A DNA stretch of 64,000 nucleotides from Eonycteris spelaea (GCA_003508835.1 PUFA01000070.1:3038001-3102000); one strand, 5' to 3'. Positions 36,770 to 49,659 are shown, numbered from the stretch's first letter. Program-made: numbers and translations. The notes: a model not told the origin generated them from the sequence alone.

Positions 36770-39700
36770 GAGAAAGGATATGGGAGAAGGAGGCTTTTTA
36801 GCTTGAATCCTAAATAATTGCTTTGGCTGGCCGCCACAGCACAGCTTCTGCATTCACTTGTCTATGACCAGATCAGTTCCTAACCCACAAACTTACCTGA
36901 ACTGCAGCTGATTATGTCTCTTAGTCAGAAAAATGATTCTCAAGATTCAGGTGCTTCCATTGGAGCACTGATAATGTGCTGCAGCCAAAAACTGTTAGCA
37001 TGTGGCAATAAAAACTCACTGGACAATCACAAGATGGTAGTGCTAATACATCCTCTCTGTCTTCCAATACCTTGACATTCTTTTTTTTTTTAAGTGAATT
37101 TAAAAAGTATAACTCTATTTACAAGCATTTACACTGTATGTATAAGATGATGGGCATATTACGTTCAACGATTATTCTCCATTCAATAATTATGCAACTT
37201 AGTAGAATAGCTTCAAACCTCCATCATTCAATTTCTATTCTGGGTGATTTAAATACCATCCTATTAAAAAGAAAACAAAACAAAAAACCTAAAGATGTAT
37301 TTTTCCACAACTAGAAATTTTTGTTTTCTGTGATTTTGTCAGGTACCTCACTAGGTTCTGTAGAGGTCTTAAAAACAAATATCTCTTTAAAGACTGTATC
37401 TTACCCTGTAAAACAGGCAGCAAGACACTTTCAATAGACTCCAGGAGAAAGCATTTACACTAATGCAGATTCAAGAAGTTCCAAAGAAGGGGTGAGAAAA
37501 ATAGGGAGGGGGGAAAGACAAAAAGAAGAGGAAAAGTGAATGCGATTTTATTTAGAGACCTACATTTTCTTGTTGCAAAATATATCTAGGAACACTTCAC
37601 TGATTAAGTGTATTTGAATGGTGAAATAATTTTAATGTGATTCTAATAACAATGGCAGCTTTTATTTCAACCTATACAGACTGCAGTAAAATGTTCAGAC
37701 AACACCTGTTTATATATAGTATTTTATTTTACCTGCACAAATGAGTGAAAAGAAATATAACTCCAGGACAAAACAACCCTTACTTGCGGCAATAAAATCG
37801 CTTTTCTTTACCATCCATCACAGTGGAAAAGAGGCTTGCAGATGGCCGTTACCTGCTAAAATTTCTTATCATGTTTTGAAATTACTAAAAGAAAGCTTGC
37901 TTAGTACTGAATATTAATCTCAACTTATTTTGAATATGGTTTAGGAATAGAAATGGTTTCTACTTCTTTCGCTTTAAAGCACCTAATGTCATAGTATGTG
38001 AGATAACTGAAATTAAACTAAGAGAAAAATTAACCCATTACACTGCTGGTGGGGTCGATGGAGGATATCGGCCTCCAGAATCAGGGCCACCAAGATAGAG
38101 TGGTTGGTTTTCTAGGAGAAAATATGGAGGCAGGAAAAGAGCAAACCAGAGGCAAACAGAAAGGTGCACCTTCGAGCTGACCTCTGAAATAGCACCTCAC
38201 CTGACTTTGCTGGGCCTGCTCTGGCATGGAAAGATCCATATGAAGAGCTGGCCTATCACTAATGGCACGTTGGTCTCTCATCTCACTGGATCCCATATTA
38301 CACTAGGCTTCATCCGAATACCAACTTCTTACACTGTTCATATTTTACAAGAGGTAGAAATGTTTTGCCGAGAAAAGTTTGTCTTGTCAGAACAAGCCTC
38401 TCTACAGCTTGAATGCAGAACGCTCTTTCTTAAATAACCCAGTGACTGCAAATAGGTGAGCTTCTGTTCAATTCACTATAGACTTCTTAAAAATTATGTT
38501 TTTATTTATTTGTTGCATCTTTGTTGATTTTGTTCCAAAAAATCATTAATTGCAAATTTAACACGACAGAATATCTTGGTTAAAATTATTCTTTCCAATG
38601 GCATGGATAATTAAAATCCATACAATTAGAATTAAACAATTCTGTCCCAGATATTTTTGTTAATACATGTTCATTCATACAAAAAGACCAATTGTTACCA
38701 AAGTTGAGAGAACTAAGCTACCCATCTGTATGTCATTTAGTACAAGAGAAGCAACTGCAGGTTTAAATATTACATGGTATTGGATTGCAATTTCCTAACA
38801 TTGGATGCTTTTCTGCTTTTTTTACCTTGAGTCATTTACTAAGGAGTGTTCATAAAAAGTAGCTTAAAGCACAGATGCTTGCAAATCGTTTAGGCAAAGA
38901 TGTTTCTCTCTTTTTCTTTCTCCCTCTCTCAAAATCTCTCTTTTCTGAAGAAAAAGAATAAAAACTGTTGGTCAGTATTGACGAATCATGTCAAGTATTT
39001 GTATAAGGAGAAAAGGTAAAATTGAAAACATCTGATTGAAGTAAATAATCCAAACATAAAGCTTTTACTGGTGAATGAAGGGTATTGAAGAGACTTTATT
39101 TCATAGATGAGAAATTACTTTTGATCTAAACATTCTTAAAAACAGATTATTTTCCACTATGAACCATCTCATTAACTGTGCTACAGAGACCTCGTTTTAA
39201 TGGCGAGCTTTGAAAGCGTGCTGCTGTACTCCCTTGTTAGTCTCCGTCTTATTTGAGAGGGGGGATGGAGATTTCATTCCAGCTTTCTTTGTTTGTCTTT
39301 CAAGAACCACTAAAGCAGTATTCACACAAATTTTGTAGGAATGTGCCCTGTGTCATAGCCTACAAATTATTTGGTTTTGGTGCACTTAAAGGTCATCTTC
39401 CAAATTAGCAAAATTTTCCTACATCCTGGCTTTTCAACCTTAAATATAAATATTGTTTCCTAACTGTAAGTGAGGTTTGTTCTTTAAGAAATACTAGTGC
39501 TTATTTAAGTTGTCAACCTTGTACATTTTTATTCCTTGGTCATACTATGTTCTCAAAATAATTAGGCTTTTAAAGTGTACCTAATAGCAAAAGGAAGTGT
39601 ATGTAGACGAGAAACAACTATTGTGATTTAATATTAAACAATTCCATGAGAAGTTGGATGTTAATAAATTTCTTGCCACATAGTTTAATAATAATATACT

Positions 39701-40300
39701 TTCCGGACAATTGAAAGCTATACTATTAGCTCTTTAACATTATAACGGAAAGTCGGCATATATAAGCATAGAAAAGCTTCACTTTTGTCTCCGACTTCCC
39801 TTCTTCCTTTCAGACTCACTTTCCTAAAGTCATATGGTGCCACTGTTAATTTTGAAGAAATTATTTCATTTTGAAATTCTAGAATTCTTTGGATGGTTTC
39901 CCTTTACTATCTTCACTTAGGTACTGTAATTTTCTTATTACACAGGGTAATTTAACATTACTATTATATGACATCTGTTCAATGACCTCTAAATTGGCTT
40001 AGAAGTATGTTACGGAAAGATTTTTCCCTTTACTTAAATGTTTAATAGAGTACTTTGAAGGCAGAAGTGAGTGCGTGTGTATACACATGCAACACAAAGT
40101 ATATTTGAGGGGTAATACTGCCACTTTGGTATCTAATCATAACACCATTCCCTACAGAGTAACTGTGGTATAGATCTTGAACCCAACCCAAGGGTATTTA
40201 CTGAAATATGCCCAAAGTCTCTTTTTATATTGAGGCTTGTTCCATGTTGTTGCCTCAAAGCCAGTATTGTCTTGAAGCTGTGATGGGAAGCTCTTGCTCT
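36770..40300. other. 3.5 kb of intron with no recognised repeat
   Basis: Directly upstream, in the gene's direction, of the exon at 36654. Blocks at 38040-38440 and 39180-39420 are less AT-rich and free of known repeats. They could be conserved regulatory DNA, but the sequence alone does not show it. Confidence 0.5.
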
Positions 40301-40304
40301 AAGC

Positions 40305-40475
40305 AGTAATAAACTTAAGAGTAAGAGTTCATGTTCTGGCTCTGCTTGCTTCCCACTCACGGGACTTCAGGCAAGTCAGTCTCTCTGGCTTCGTGTTGCC
40401 ACCTGCACAGGTCTGCTGTAAGGATCACATCAATTATCACTTAGTAAACACTGTCTAAATAAATGCAACATCACG
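40305..40475 (+). mobile_element. MIR SINE
   Basis: GAGTAAGAGTTCATGTTCTGG, ACTTCAGGCAAGTCAGTCTC, AAGGATCACATCAATTATC and GTAAACACTGTCTAAATAAA follow the MIR order. Confidence 0.65.
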
Positions 40476-40644
40476 TTATCATTCTGATTACAGTAAATTC
40501 TGAAGTTAAAACTGTATTTTAAAAGGTCGGGTATTTGAATGTGCTGAAATATTTTACTGGTAATTACTTTCTAGAATAATTCCCTGAGAAGAGTATTTTC
40601 CTCCACGTTATCTTTTTAAATGATTAAAATAGAAACTGAAAGAA

Positions 40645-40865
40645 GGAAACTAAAATTTAGTGCCTACTCTGTGCCAGGCACATTTCAAGGCACTATTACA
40701 TAACCATATTTAATGCTATTAATAATTCTAAGAGGTAGGTGTCATGCCCATTTTACAGATACAGAAACTGAGGCTCAGAGAAGTTATAATACACTAGGGA
40801 CAAATAGCGAATAGATATATGTACTCAAAGCTAGGGCTGTCTGACCACAAAGCCCATGGTCATTA
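40645..40865 (-). mobile_element. MIR SINE
   Basis: GTGCCTACTCTGTGCCAGGC, AAGAGGTAGGTGTCATGCCC, ATTTTACAGATACAGAAACTG and AGGCTCAGAGAAGTTATAA, with GTCTGACCACAAAGCCCATG at the end. Nearly full length, reverse orientation. Confidence 0.88.
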
Positions 40866-40869
40866 TATT

Positions 40870-41860
40870 TTCTGTGAGGAAAGAATATGATGTAACTTTC
40901 TTCTTTAATTATATAACAACTTTCAGCTTAAAAACTATCACTAACAACAAGAGTGAAAAGTTATAATCTCCAAAGCACACCCAGAAGAAATAAATACACT
41001 TGTCTATTAGTCAATGTCTGTTTTCCCTGTGTTCATTTCTTCAGCACAGGGTCAGTGACAAGGTTCAAACAAGATTCTCACAAAGTCTACAAAACGTTGA
41101 AAGGTTTTTAACTTCCTGTTAAGAAGTAAATCAGATCTGTTACCTAAATCTTAGAGTACTTTTAAGTCATAAATCTTATATTTCAGTGTGAAAAAAAAAT
41201 CAAAACAAAGCTAAAGATCCCATAACTTTAATTTTGCTTCTAGGATCAGAAATAAACTAAACTATTAAATATTTTCCCAAGATAATAAGAGATAATAAGG
41301 CTATCTTGTTTTGCTTTGAGTTAACTGGGTTAAAACTGTAAAATTCATGTTGAAATATCTTGCTACTATATTTTAAAATGGTATACTTTAATTTTCACAA
41401 ATAAATTTCAATTTTCAGTTGGTTATTAATCTGTCAAATTGGAAATCTGAACAAATTTTTATATCAGATTTAGTAGTGTTGGAACTTCCAGAGAAGTGGG
41501 CACTTATAAAGCCATATCTAGTCTATTTTTTAGACTAGAATGTAAAAATACTCCATGAACCATTTTTTTTCATGTTTGCTTGTTTGCATGCCAATAATTC
41601 AATAAAGGCTTTAAGGGGGAAAAAATGCAAAGCACAGGGAAGAAGAGCTCCATGCTTGTAGAAGCATAACCAATTCTTCTGATTTCTTCTCTTAAAGTAG
41701 ACCTCTATAAGAAAACATTCCTGAGATTTAACATACCATCTAAGATGTCATGACACTTTGCTTCAGTACTGTGATTTCCATGAAACTAGGGTTGCAGGGT
41801 TTACTTTGAAGACCACTGATCTAAGACTTTTCTTATGGTTTTGAGTCATCAAAAATGTTG
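40870..41860. other. AT-rich intronic sequence, nothing recognised
   Basis: No repeat or exon seen. Confidence 0.55.
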
Positions 41861-41864
41861 AGCA

Positions 41865-42235
41865 TGCCAGGCACTGTGCTAAGTTAAATATACTCATTCA
41901 CTCACTCATTCATTCATTCAGTAATTATTTATTACCTACCTTATGCTAGTATTATTCTAAGTGTTTCGGATATTCTGGTGAACAAAATTAAGATCTTTCT
42001 TTCATGGAGTTCCCATAACACAATGAAAATAAATAAATAACATAGCCTCTTAGAAGATAATAAGTATACAGGATGGACAAAAGCAAAACTGAGCAGAACA
42101 AAGAGGATTGGCAGTGCTATAAGTAAAAGCTGTAACCTTAAATAGAATGGTCAAGGTAGGTCTCACTGGGAAGGTGACATTTGAGCAAAGCCTGAATGAA
42201 GGAAGAAAGGAAGTTGGCTGTACTAATAATATGAA
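41865..42235 (-). mobile_element. L2 LINE 3' end
   Basis: (TCAT)n-like start near 41900, CAGTAATTATTTATTACCTACC, TTCATGGAGTTCCCATAAC, AGGTCTCACTGGGAAGGTG and ACATTTGAGCAAAGCCTGAA match the L2 3' region in reverse. Confidence 0.82.
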
Positions 42236-42239
42236 GGAA

Positions 42240-43325
42240 ATGCTTTCTGAATACACACAGGAAATGGCCAAGGCAAGAGATGAATACATTATAAATTTTA
42301 TATTCCAGTGGCAGAGACAGGTAACTGCAATACAAGTGCTAAAACCTGAATATAAATGAAGCAGATAAGCAACAATTTAAATATGCAGGGAAATGCTTTG
42401 AAACCAGAAAATTTACAATTACATATCTTAGTACAGACAGTGTCTGGCATTACCACTTCTACTTCTAAGAGAAATCTTAGGGAATATCTTTCAGCAAAAT
42501 GCTGTACCCTAAATGGGTCTCAGAGAATATTTGTCTGGCTGAACTTTGAATACAGAACCAGATGTCAGTCTCTGCTAACTACCCCGTGTGGCTGATGTCA
42601 ACGCTGTCAGACTCTAGATCTTCATTCTCAACCTAGAGTCACATGTAAGAAGACACTCAACAGACGTTTATTTGTGATGAATTTTTGATGGTCCTTGAGA
42701 GCAAAAACCTTTAGCCAAACAATGCTTTTACCCTTCTGGACCACTTCAGCAACTCTCCCCTTCAGAGTGATCTTGTAGGTGATAGGAGGGAACATGCACA
42801 ACTAAAGATCGGTACGACTTAGTTTCCACTTTTTAAAAAACAATCTTAATTTTCACATTTAGGTTCAGTTTAATTTCATCTGTCCTTCAAGTCCTAAATA
42901 TAACACAAAGAAAATAAAACTCTTGGTCTGAGAAGTCAAGCAGACAATTGTTTGTTTTTATGGTAAAGACTTTTCTATACGTTAGAATAATCATATCTTT
43001 GTCATAGTAATGAAAGCATTTCATGCCTTTTTGCTGTTTTCCTATTACTTCACAGAAAACAGTTCTACTGATCAGTTCACGTTATATTCTACTGATGCAT
43101 GAATGGAGTTCTAACTAACAACAATGAGCACCATAAGCATGCCAAGGAGACCTACCATTTTAAACTTCTTGCATTAAACAAGACCTTATGTTCTGTGGTG
43201 CATAGTTGAATGATAAAATTGGTCTTCTGGTTTTCATACTGAAGATTTGAATAGATAGACTGAGAAAATATTTTCAAGCAAGTTTTTCTTCCAAATAAAT
43301 ATACCCTGATAAATTCACCACTATA
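42240..43325. other. Intronic sequence, nothing recognised
   Basis: No repeat or exon seen. Confidence 0.5.
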
Positions 43326-43329
43326 TTCA

Positions 43330-43490
43330 CTCCCTTCATCTGTATACCCTTAGTACCATTTACTCTGTAAGGTACTATTTACATAGGCTAAGATAGTATT
43401 TTGCAATTATTCTCAAATGTCTTTGGTTGTTCTGCTTTATTTCCCCAGATTATAAATTCTTGGATGATATAAACTATTGAGCCTAATATT
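43330..43490 (+). mobile_element. Possible L2 fragment
   Basis: TTTATTTCCCCAGATTATAAAT and neighbouring pyrimidine-rich sequence resemble the L2 3' region. Weak. Confidence 0.35.
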
Positions 43491-43499
43491 AATTTGTAC

Positions 43500-43640
43500 T
43501 TTCTACAACTATTTGTTAAACATCTACAGTGAATCAAGAACTGTGATGAGCACTAGAAAGTTAAAAAATGAATCCAGGTTACTGCTCTAGGAGAGTACAT
43601 CTTTCAACAGGAAAAGTAAGAAAAGCAATCAATGTGTCTT
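43500..43640 (-). mobile_element. L2 LINE 3' end fragment
   Basis: CTATTTGTTAAACATCTACAG, CAAGAACTGTGATGAGCAC and TAGGAGAGTACATCTTTCAAC resemble the reverse L2 tail. Confidence 0.5.
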
Positions 43641-43644
43641 ATAG

Positions 43645-45140
43645 TAAAAATATATGCACAGTTTTGTATATAGAGAGTTAACAAAGAAGACATTAACACT
43701 CTTAAACTTTTCCCATCTAGACTGACTCAGTCCAGTTATAACTGTGATATGGAAAACTCACATAATCTGTAGAAACAGAACCTACAGGGTCAGAGGGCCA
43801 GAGGAAGTGCAAATGGGAAGAGAACACCATCTACACAAGCAGAAACATGTAGTCAAATGTGCACTGTGTCAAGGTGGTAAGTATCCTGTCCTGATGAAAA
43901 ACTGCAAAGTCTTTCACATACATGGTATCAGCGAACTTAATGAGGCAAAAACTAGATAAAATGTAGATTCAGATTTGGAAGAAGAGAAATAGGGGAGTTG
44001 ATAACTAAGGCAGTTTTAAAATTAAGGAGTAAATGTACAAACATTTTCTCTCACTGTTAAGTTGATGGGAGTCACGGTATTTCCCACATCTAAAGCCTAC
44101 CGATGACTTAAAATTCTAGCCTTTAAGAGTAAGTTCCATTTCTGAGGCTGCATGCTTTTCTTGAGAGGAGACAGTGGGAGGTTTGCTACTACGTTCATAA
44201 TGATGAAACGTTCACCTGAATGTAAGATAGAAACCACATTTTACATTTCTTTTACTTGTGTGTCAGAAACGTTTGATTTTTGAATTCATGTGTAGTAGTC
44301 ATTTTATCAGCATTCTTTAAGTATCAAAAAGAACTAAAGAGTACATATCAACTCTTAAAAATATAATGCCAATACCAAAAGCAATGATTTTTATATAAAT
44401 GTGGACCATAAAGCCTGGAGTTTAGGAAAATATTTAAAACATGTCTTGATCCAAAAAGCATTTTCTTTCTTGCAAAGCATATGAGTAAAAAGAGAATTTT
44501 TAAAGGCACTTCCATTATCAAATGACAATAGTGGAAGAGAAAGTCATTTAACTTCAAGTCTTTCTGATTGCACGTGAAACGTCTGACAAAGTTGGAGTTC
44601 ACTGTTTTTAATTTTTTTTCCAGTATAGGTCTTCACTAGAACATCATAGCCCATACAGAAAAAAAAAAATTAAAAACAGACAGGCTCATTTCCATTCTAC
44701 ATTTCACATGCAATCAAAAAGGCTTGCAAAAAAAACTTTCTCTCCCAGTCTCCCTTGCCCCCTTGGGAGCACAGACTTCAAGGGAGATGAGAGGTAACCA
44801 CCCACAGAAAGGAAGGAAAGGAGCCCTCTCCTCGATTACTATGTAGAATTTTATTTAAATGTAACATTAAGTCTTCATAAGAAAGAAAATAAAATTTATA
44901 TTGTCTAAGAGCTCAGCTTTGTAAATTTCTAAAAAAAAAAAAAATTACATTGTTGCCCAAATCAAATTTAAAATCTAAATTAATTAAGGACAATGATCAG
45001 AAAACAAGCCTATTTAAATTGCTACTCAATGGACAGCTCAATTTGAGTCTATACAAAACCTGGTAAATTGGAGGGGAAAAAAGTCAAAAATTTTGCAATT
45101 TTCTCTATCACCCAAAAAACTAAAGAAAACATGTAAGGAT
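43645..45140. other. Intronic sequence with one inverted repeat
   Basis: Only the palindrome at 44602-44679 stands out. Confidence 0.5.
44602..44679. repeat. 78-base imperfect inverted repeat
   Basis: Left arm 44602-44626 (CTGTTTTTAATTTTTTTTCC, then AGTAT) and right arm 44653-44679 (ATACAGAAAA up to TTAAAAACAG) are near-perfect reverse complements, with a spacer of about 26 bases. Could be a hairpin or the remains of a small palindromic transposon. Partly trivial, because the arms are T- and A-runs. Confidence 0.7.
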
Positions 45141-45144
45141 TCTC

Positions 45145-45265
45145 CTGAATTACTCAATATCTCCTTGAGGGAAAGTGCACATTTATATTTCAGCCATTTT
45201 TGCATCCCCAGCACTTTGTGCCTAGACAAGAGTAAGCATTAAATAAGTATATGTTGTATTTAAAT
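45145..45265 (+). mobile_element. L2 LINE 3' end fragment
   Basis: TCCTTGAGGGAAAGTGCAC and TTTGCATCCCCAGCACTTTG, then GCATTAAATAAGTATATG, matching the L2 3' terminus. Confidence 0.6.
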
Positions 45266-45327
45266 ATTCTACTCTCCATTTTAATTATTGCTATTTAAGT
45301 TTTCTTCCTAAAAGATGTTCTATAAGT

Positions 45328-45557
45328 CAGGGGTCCCCAACTCCCTGGGGCCACTGACCAGTACTGACTGGTCCATGGCCTGTTAGGATCCAGTCTGAAT
45401 AGCAGGAGGTGGAGCGGCCAAAGCCAGTGAAGCTTCATTTGTATTTGCAGCCGCTCCCCAGCGCTAGCATCACCGCCTCAGCTCCACCTCGGATCATCAA
45501 GTATTAGATTCTAATAGGAACACCAGTCCCTGGTGTCAAAAAGGTTGAGGACCACTG
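45328..45557 (+). mobile_element. MER1-like hAT-Charlie DNA transposon (non-autonomous)
   Basis: About 230 bases with inverted ends: CAGGGGTCCCCAAC at the left and, read in reverse, CAGTGGTCCTCAACC at the right. The interior (GGCCTGTTAGGATCC, AGCAGGAGGTGGAGCGG, CACCGCCTCAGCTCCACCTC) matches the MER1 consensus as I remember it. Flanking 8-mers CTATAAGT and CTCTAAAT agree at 6 of 8, a decayed target duplication. No transposase is encoded. Confidence 0.85.
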
Positions 45558-45559
45558 CT

Positions 45560-46190
45560 CTAAATGATGTCTTTGGCGCTGTTTCTTAGAATTTAGTTTA
45601 AAACCCACAACAATGGTATTTGCTTAATAAATCAGTAAAATAAAAAAAGAACAAATGATGATGGATTAAATTCTTTCTTCTGTTGCTATTCTGAATCTTT
45701 TAGTACCTCTCCAGAGTTCCACATTCAAATCTTTTATTATGACTAATTTAATAAATCTCTGGATTTAAGACTATAAGATTACCTAATCCAGCATTCCCCC
45801 AAATATATACTGCCCTGAAAAAAATGCTAACAGGCTGTTTCTCTTGAGGAGAAGGTATTTCCATATTCAAACCAGATTAGGAACATCTAGGCTACATGGG
45901 TTTCTTAATGAAGACCTTTTCAGAGACTTTCTTACGCTGATGTGCATTATTAAAAATGTGGTATTTTGACACACTATTATTTTATGAAGTAAAAAAAAAG
46001 TTGCCAATCAAACTATGACACAATACTTTCTTATCACAATGATTTTTTAAAGATGATCCTGATTACCAAGATGACAAAACATAAAACAGTACATCTTAGG
46101 ATTTACAAAATATGACAATATGCAGTTTCTCAGTTTGATGATGGGATTTGTTTTATAGGACATTAGTAAATAACATTATAATTTAGAAAA
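45560..46190. other. AT-rich intronic sequence, nothing recognised
   Basis: No repeat or exon seen. Confidence 0.55.
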
Positions 46191-46194
46191 TGAT

Positions 46195-46295
46195 GAACTT
46201 CTAGTCCAAATCCAACACGAGGAAACCAAGGCCCAAAGTTACTTGACAGCTTACATGGGAGCCCGGTTCTCTCGTTTGCAGAGTTCCCCTTCTAA
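46195..46295 (-). mobile_element. Possible MIR fragment
   Basis: ACACGAGGAAACCAAGGCCC and AAAGTTACTTGACAGCTTAC resemble the reverse MIR core. Confidence 0.45.
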
Positions 46296-46339
46296 TTTAT
46301 TTATTCATTACATTTCTCTCTTGGACCTATGTTTTGTCA

Positions 46340-46735
46340 TGCTTTAACATGCCCATCTTTAACTAACCTATGTGTACGCACATTCCATTTCCACCTCCAT
46401 ACCGCCATCCCCCACCTTACCACCTCCTGCTAATTACATCTGTGCATTCCTTCAATATCCTTCAGAAGAACTGTCATTGCTTCAAATCCTACTCCATGAA
46501 GCCAGTCTGCCACTCTGGGCAGAATAAAACACAATACTTCTCACTTCTACTCCCTCCCTCGATAGTAAAGCAAAGGAGAAAGTGTTTATACAGAATCATA
46601 AAACCATCATATACATAACTTCCTTCATTTGATAGATAACAGAACTTGAATCCAAAGTGGCCATCTTTCTCACCAGAATGTATATTCCTTAAAAACAGAG
46701 ATCACATTATTTATAATGTGGCACTATTTTGATAC
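46340..46735 (+). mobile_element. Probable L2 LINE 3' portion
   Basis: CATTCCTTCAATATCCTTCA, ACTCCATGAAGCCAGTCTGC and AGAATGTATATTCCTTAAAAAC follow the L2 order. Diverged. Confidence 0.5.
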
Positions 46736-46739
46736 ATAA

Positions 46740-46885
46740 TGATGCTATTTATTCACACCCATTTATAAAGCAAATATTTATTACACACCTATTATGTGAC
46801 AGACACAATTCTAGTTGCTGAAATACAGTAGTGAACTAAATAGATGCCCCTCCCTCCAAAAGTCTGTCTTTCCAGAGCTCACTTT
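46740..46885 (-). mobile_element. L2 LINE 3' end
   Basis: AAGCAAATATTTATTACAC, ACCTATTATGTGACAGACAC and AATACAGTAGTGAACTAAAT match the reverse L2 tail. Faces the copy to its left. Confidence 0.65.
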
Positions 46886-46889
46886 GCAG

Positions 46890-49436
46890 TAACCAAGGAT
46901 GTTCCTGTATTAAAAAAAGATTTTGGCTGATAAAACCCACCACCTTTCCCAGACATATTTGATGTCCCACCCCCCTATTTTTTTATTTTTCCAGTTACTC
47001 TTGCTTACAGCCAGAGATAAAAGTTTCACAGAATAAATTTCTGGGTAATGTAGGATAATGTTAACACCAAAGGGTAATATCTAATTCTGAAAGATTTGAG
47101 AAGAATGTTATATAACTCTCTGCTTACAGATAAAAATAGGAGAAAAAGGTACAAAACATATTCTTGGGATCAGAAAAGCAAGATGGTGGTAGAAATAAAC
47201 TAGTAAATACAGATTAAGCTTCTAATCTGTTTCTTCATCAACGCCAATAATGCAAGCTCTGAAACTTGTGATGTTATCTAAAATTTGCATAAGAAATATT
47301 AAAATATTAATCAAATGGAATATAATATGAAAAGCTGTATCATTCTGTGACCTAACATGCACTTCTGCAACAAAACAAAATCTCAAAATCTGTAGCTTTA
47401 GGATTTTGAATTTTCTTTGCTTGCTTAGAATTCAAATACTTTACTGATTTAAATTAGCATGCTATTTATCATTTGCACTTATGTGGCTAAATATAATAAA
47501 TACATATAGTGTTGAAAGAAATGCTTATCACAGTAGTTATTCAGTAGATTTAAATTCTATAAATGTATAGCTCTTACAAATCACCTAAATCACTGATATC
47601 TTTGTCATTTCATGGTGTATTTTTTATAACATGAACTTTTGGTATGGCTAATACAAGTACAAATATACTAAATATTAAAAAAACAGGTAATTAAAATAAA
47701 TAAGATGGAGATTTTAAACTTTTTAATAAACGGTTAATTAAATGCAAAGACACAAAACATAATTAGGTGATTTGCCACTGCACTCAGTAAAATCTATTTT
47801 AAAGCATTTTAAATTAAAATGGATCTAGCAAAGGCAGCCATGAGAAATTCAATCTCTAAATAAAATGTTTCAGATAAAACTATAAACTAGAAAAGACTGA
47901 TAATGAAAATTCATCAAATCTCTAGCCTCAGTATTAGTGAGTCTTTGTGAACTGTTATTCATGCCTCATTCCTTCATTAAACACGTGTCTGTTGAAAGTC
48001 AAAGGTGGCTCATGCTCATTTTAATAAATCCTTCTATGATCTGTTATGTGACATTATTGTGAATATATGTTCAAATAAATAAACATTTATAACTTTACCT
48101 ATATAATTCCCCAAAGTCCGTATTGTCCAGATAATCTAACCCTATAGAATTCTCATTTGCTTTTAGAACTCACATGTTTTATATTCCTTACAGCCATTGT
48201 TAATCAACTAGTGAATTTCTCAAACAAAACTAAAATCTGTTTTATTTTTTGTTCATGCCCATTTTATCTCTAGGTACTTCTATATATTTCTAATTATTAA
48301 TATGTAATATGAATAATTTGTCATATTCAACAAAAAGTTAACAAAATTCACATTTAACAAACCATATGCCCAACACCTTATTCATACAGATGCATTGTTC
48401 TATATATAATTTAGCCTTGTGCGCAATTAACTCATGCAGTAATTAGATGCTACATAGCAACGTTTCAACATTAGCTAAAACTTTATTATCATAGAGCTAC
48501 TAATATTTTGTTTTAGAAAAAATATAGCTACATCAGAGTGCTCATTAATGAACATTTTAAATATAAATTTTCTTAGTTTCCAAAAATATCTTAATTCATG
48601 CAAAAACTGATTCATGCTTAACAGCAACATGTTAAACTAATAACATATTCAAGATTCTATAAAAATTCAAAACATAGCAAAACAAAATGTAAAATTTTCT
48701 TTAATTCTTGGGTGGTCTGCTGAAGAAAATTTAGCTGCATATAAAACTATAAATTACTCTTAAGTCAGCTATTTGAATACAAGATAAGTTAATTTAAAAA
48801 CTTGTTTTAGTTTATAGAAAGTCTATACATGAAAGACAATTTCAACGAGATGTCCAACCATGAGGGAATTGGAATCCTACTGAAAATGGAAAAAGGTTTT
48901 GCACTCCACAAATACTGTTTGAATGTTATATAAGCAGAAAAATTTGTAGTTTGTAAATCCATATGTTCTTAACTAGATATCCTTTACGTACTTTTAAGTT
49001 TTCACAATGCACCTATGCTGCTAATATCAGTACCCTTCCATGCTGTGAAAAAATGTAAATCTAGTGCCATCTACTGGAAAAAGTGAGTACCATTCAACCA
49101 ATTAATTGCAAATTTTCTGTGAATCAAGAGAGTTGAAATTTGTATGCATATTTGTACATGTATGTGTATTAAAAACTATTTATTTCTTTAAAAAAAAACC
49201 TCTTCCCCAAAGGATTTTAACATAATCAAGGTAAGACAAACTTGTAAGAATGGTGAAAATGGAGAATAGAAGCATTAATCCAAACACATGGGAGAGACTT
49301 CCATTGGTGATACCAATACAGAAATCAGAAATACTGCATTCCCATCAGTTTTTATATTGGTTTCACGTGTATCTTTTAGAACACGGATTCTGAACCTATG
49401 GTCAAAGAGCATTCTCTTATGAGTTTCAGAATTTAC
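46890..49436. other. AT-rich intronic sequence, nothing recognised
   Basis: No family recognised apart from the CTCF-like word at 49066. Confidence 0.55.
49066..49077 (-). promoter_or_regulatory. CTCF-like core motif
   Basis: GCCATCTACTGG fits the reversed core GCCMYCTRSTGG at all 12 positions, putting the motif on the minus strand. By my estimate a perfect match arises by chance about once per 8 such windows. Confidence 0.35.
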
Positions 49437-49450
49437 AAAAAAATACGTGA

Positions 49451-49567
49451 GTCCATAGCCATGCCACCCTGAACATGCCCGATCTCGACTGATCTTGGAA
49501 GCTAAGCAGGGTTGGGCCTGGTTAGTACTTGAATGGGAGACCACCTAGGAATATCAGATGCTGTATG
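49451..49567 (+). pseudogene. 5S rRNA-derived retroposon body
   Basis: 117 bases align without gaps to mammalian 5S rRNA with about 16 mismatches by eye, mostly C-to-T or G-to-A at former CpGs. The internal promoter is largely kept (AAGCTAAGCAGGG box A, and GATGGGAGACC box C with one change just before it). It is followed by an A-run and a long GAAA tail, and is flanked by a degenerate 14-base target duplication (49437-49450 against 49680-49693, 11 of 14 matching). It is therefore a reverse-transcribed copy mobilised by L1 machinery, not a functional rRNA gene. It could be a lone 5S pseudogene or a member of the 5S-derived MEG SINEs known from fruit bats. Confidence 0.93.
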
Positions 49568-49571
49568 TGAT

Positions 49572-49583
49572 AAAAAAAAAAAA

Positions 49584-49659
<76 letters not shown>

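Noticed and set aside
41900..41930. (TCAT)n as an independent microsatellite
   Set aside because: It is the normal 3' terminus of the L2 in reverse orientation.
49451..49567. Functional 5S rRNA gene
   Set aside because: Many substitutions, an A-rich tail instead of a simple T-run terminator, and a target duplication mark it as a retroposed copy.
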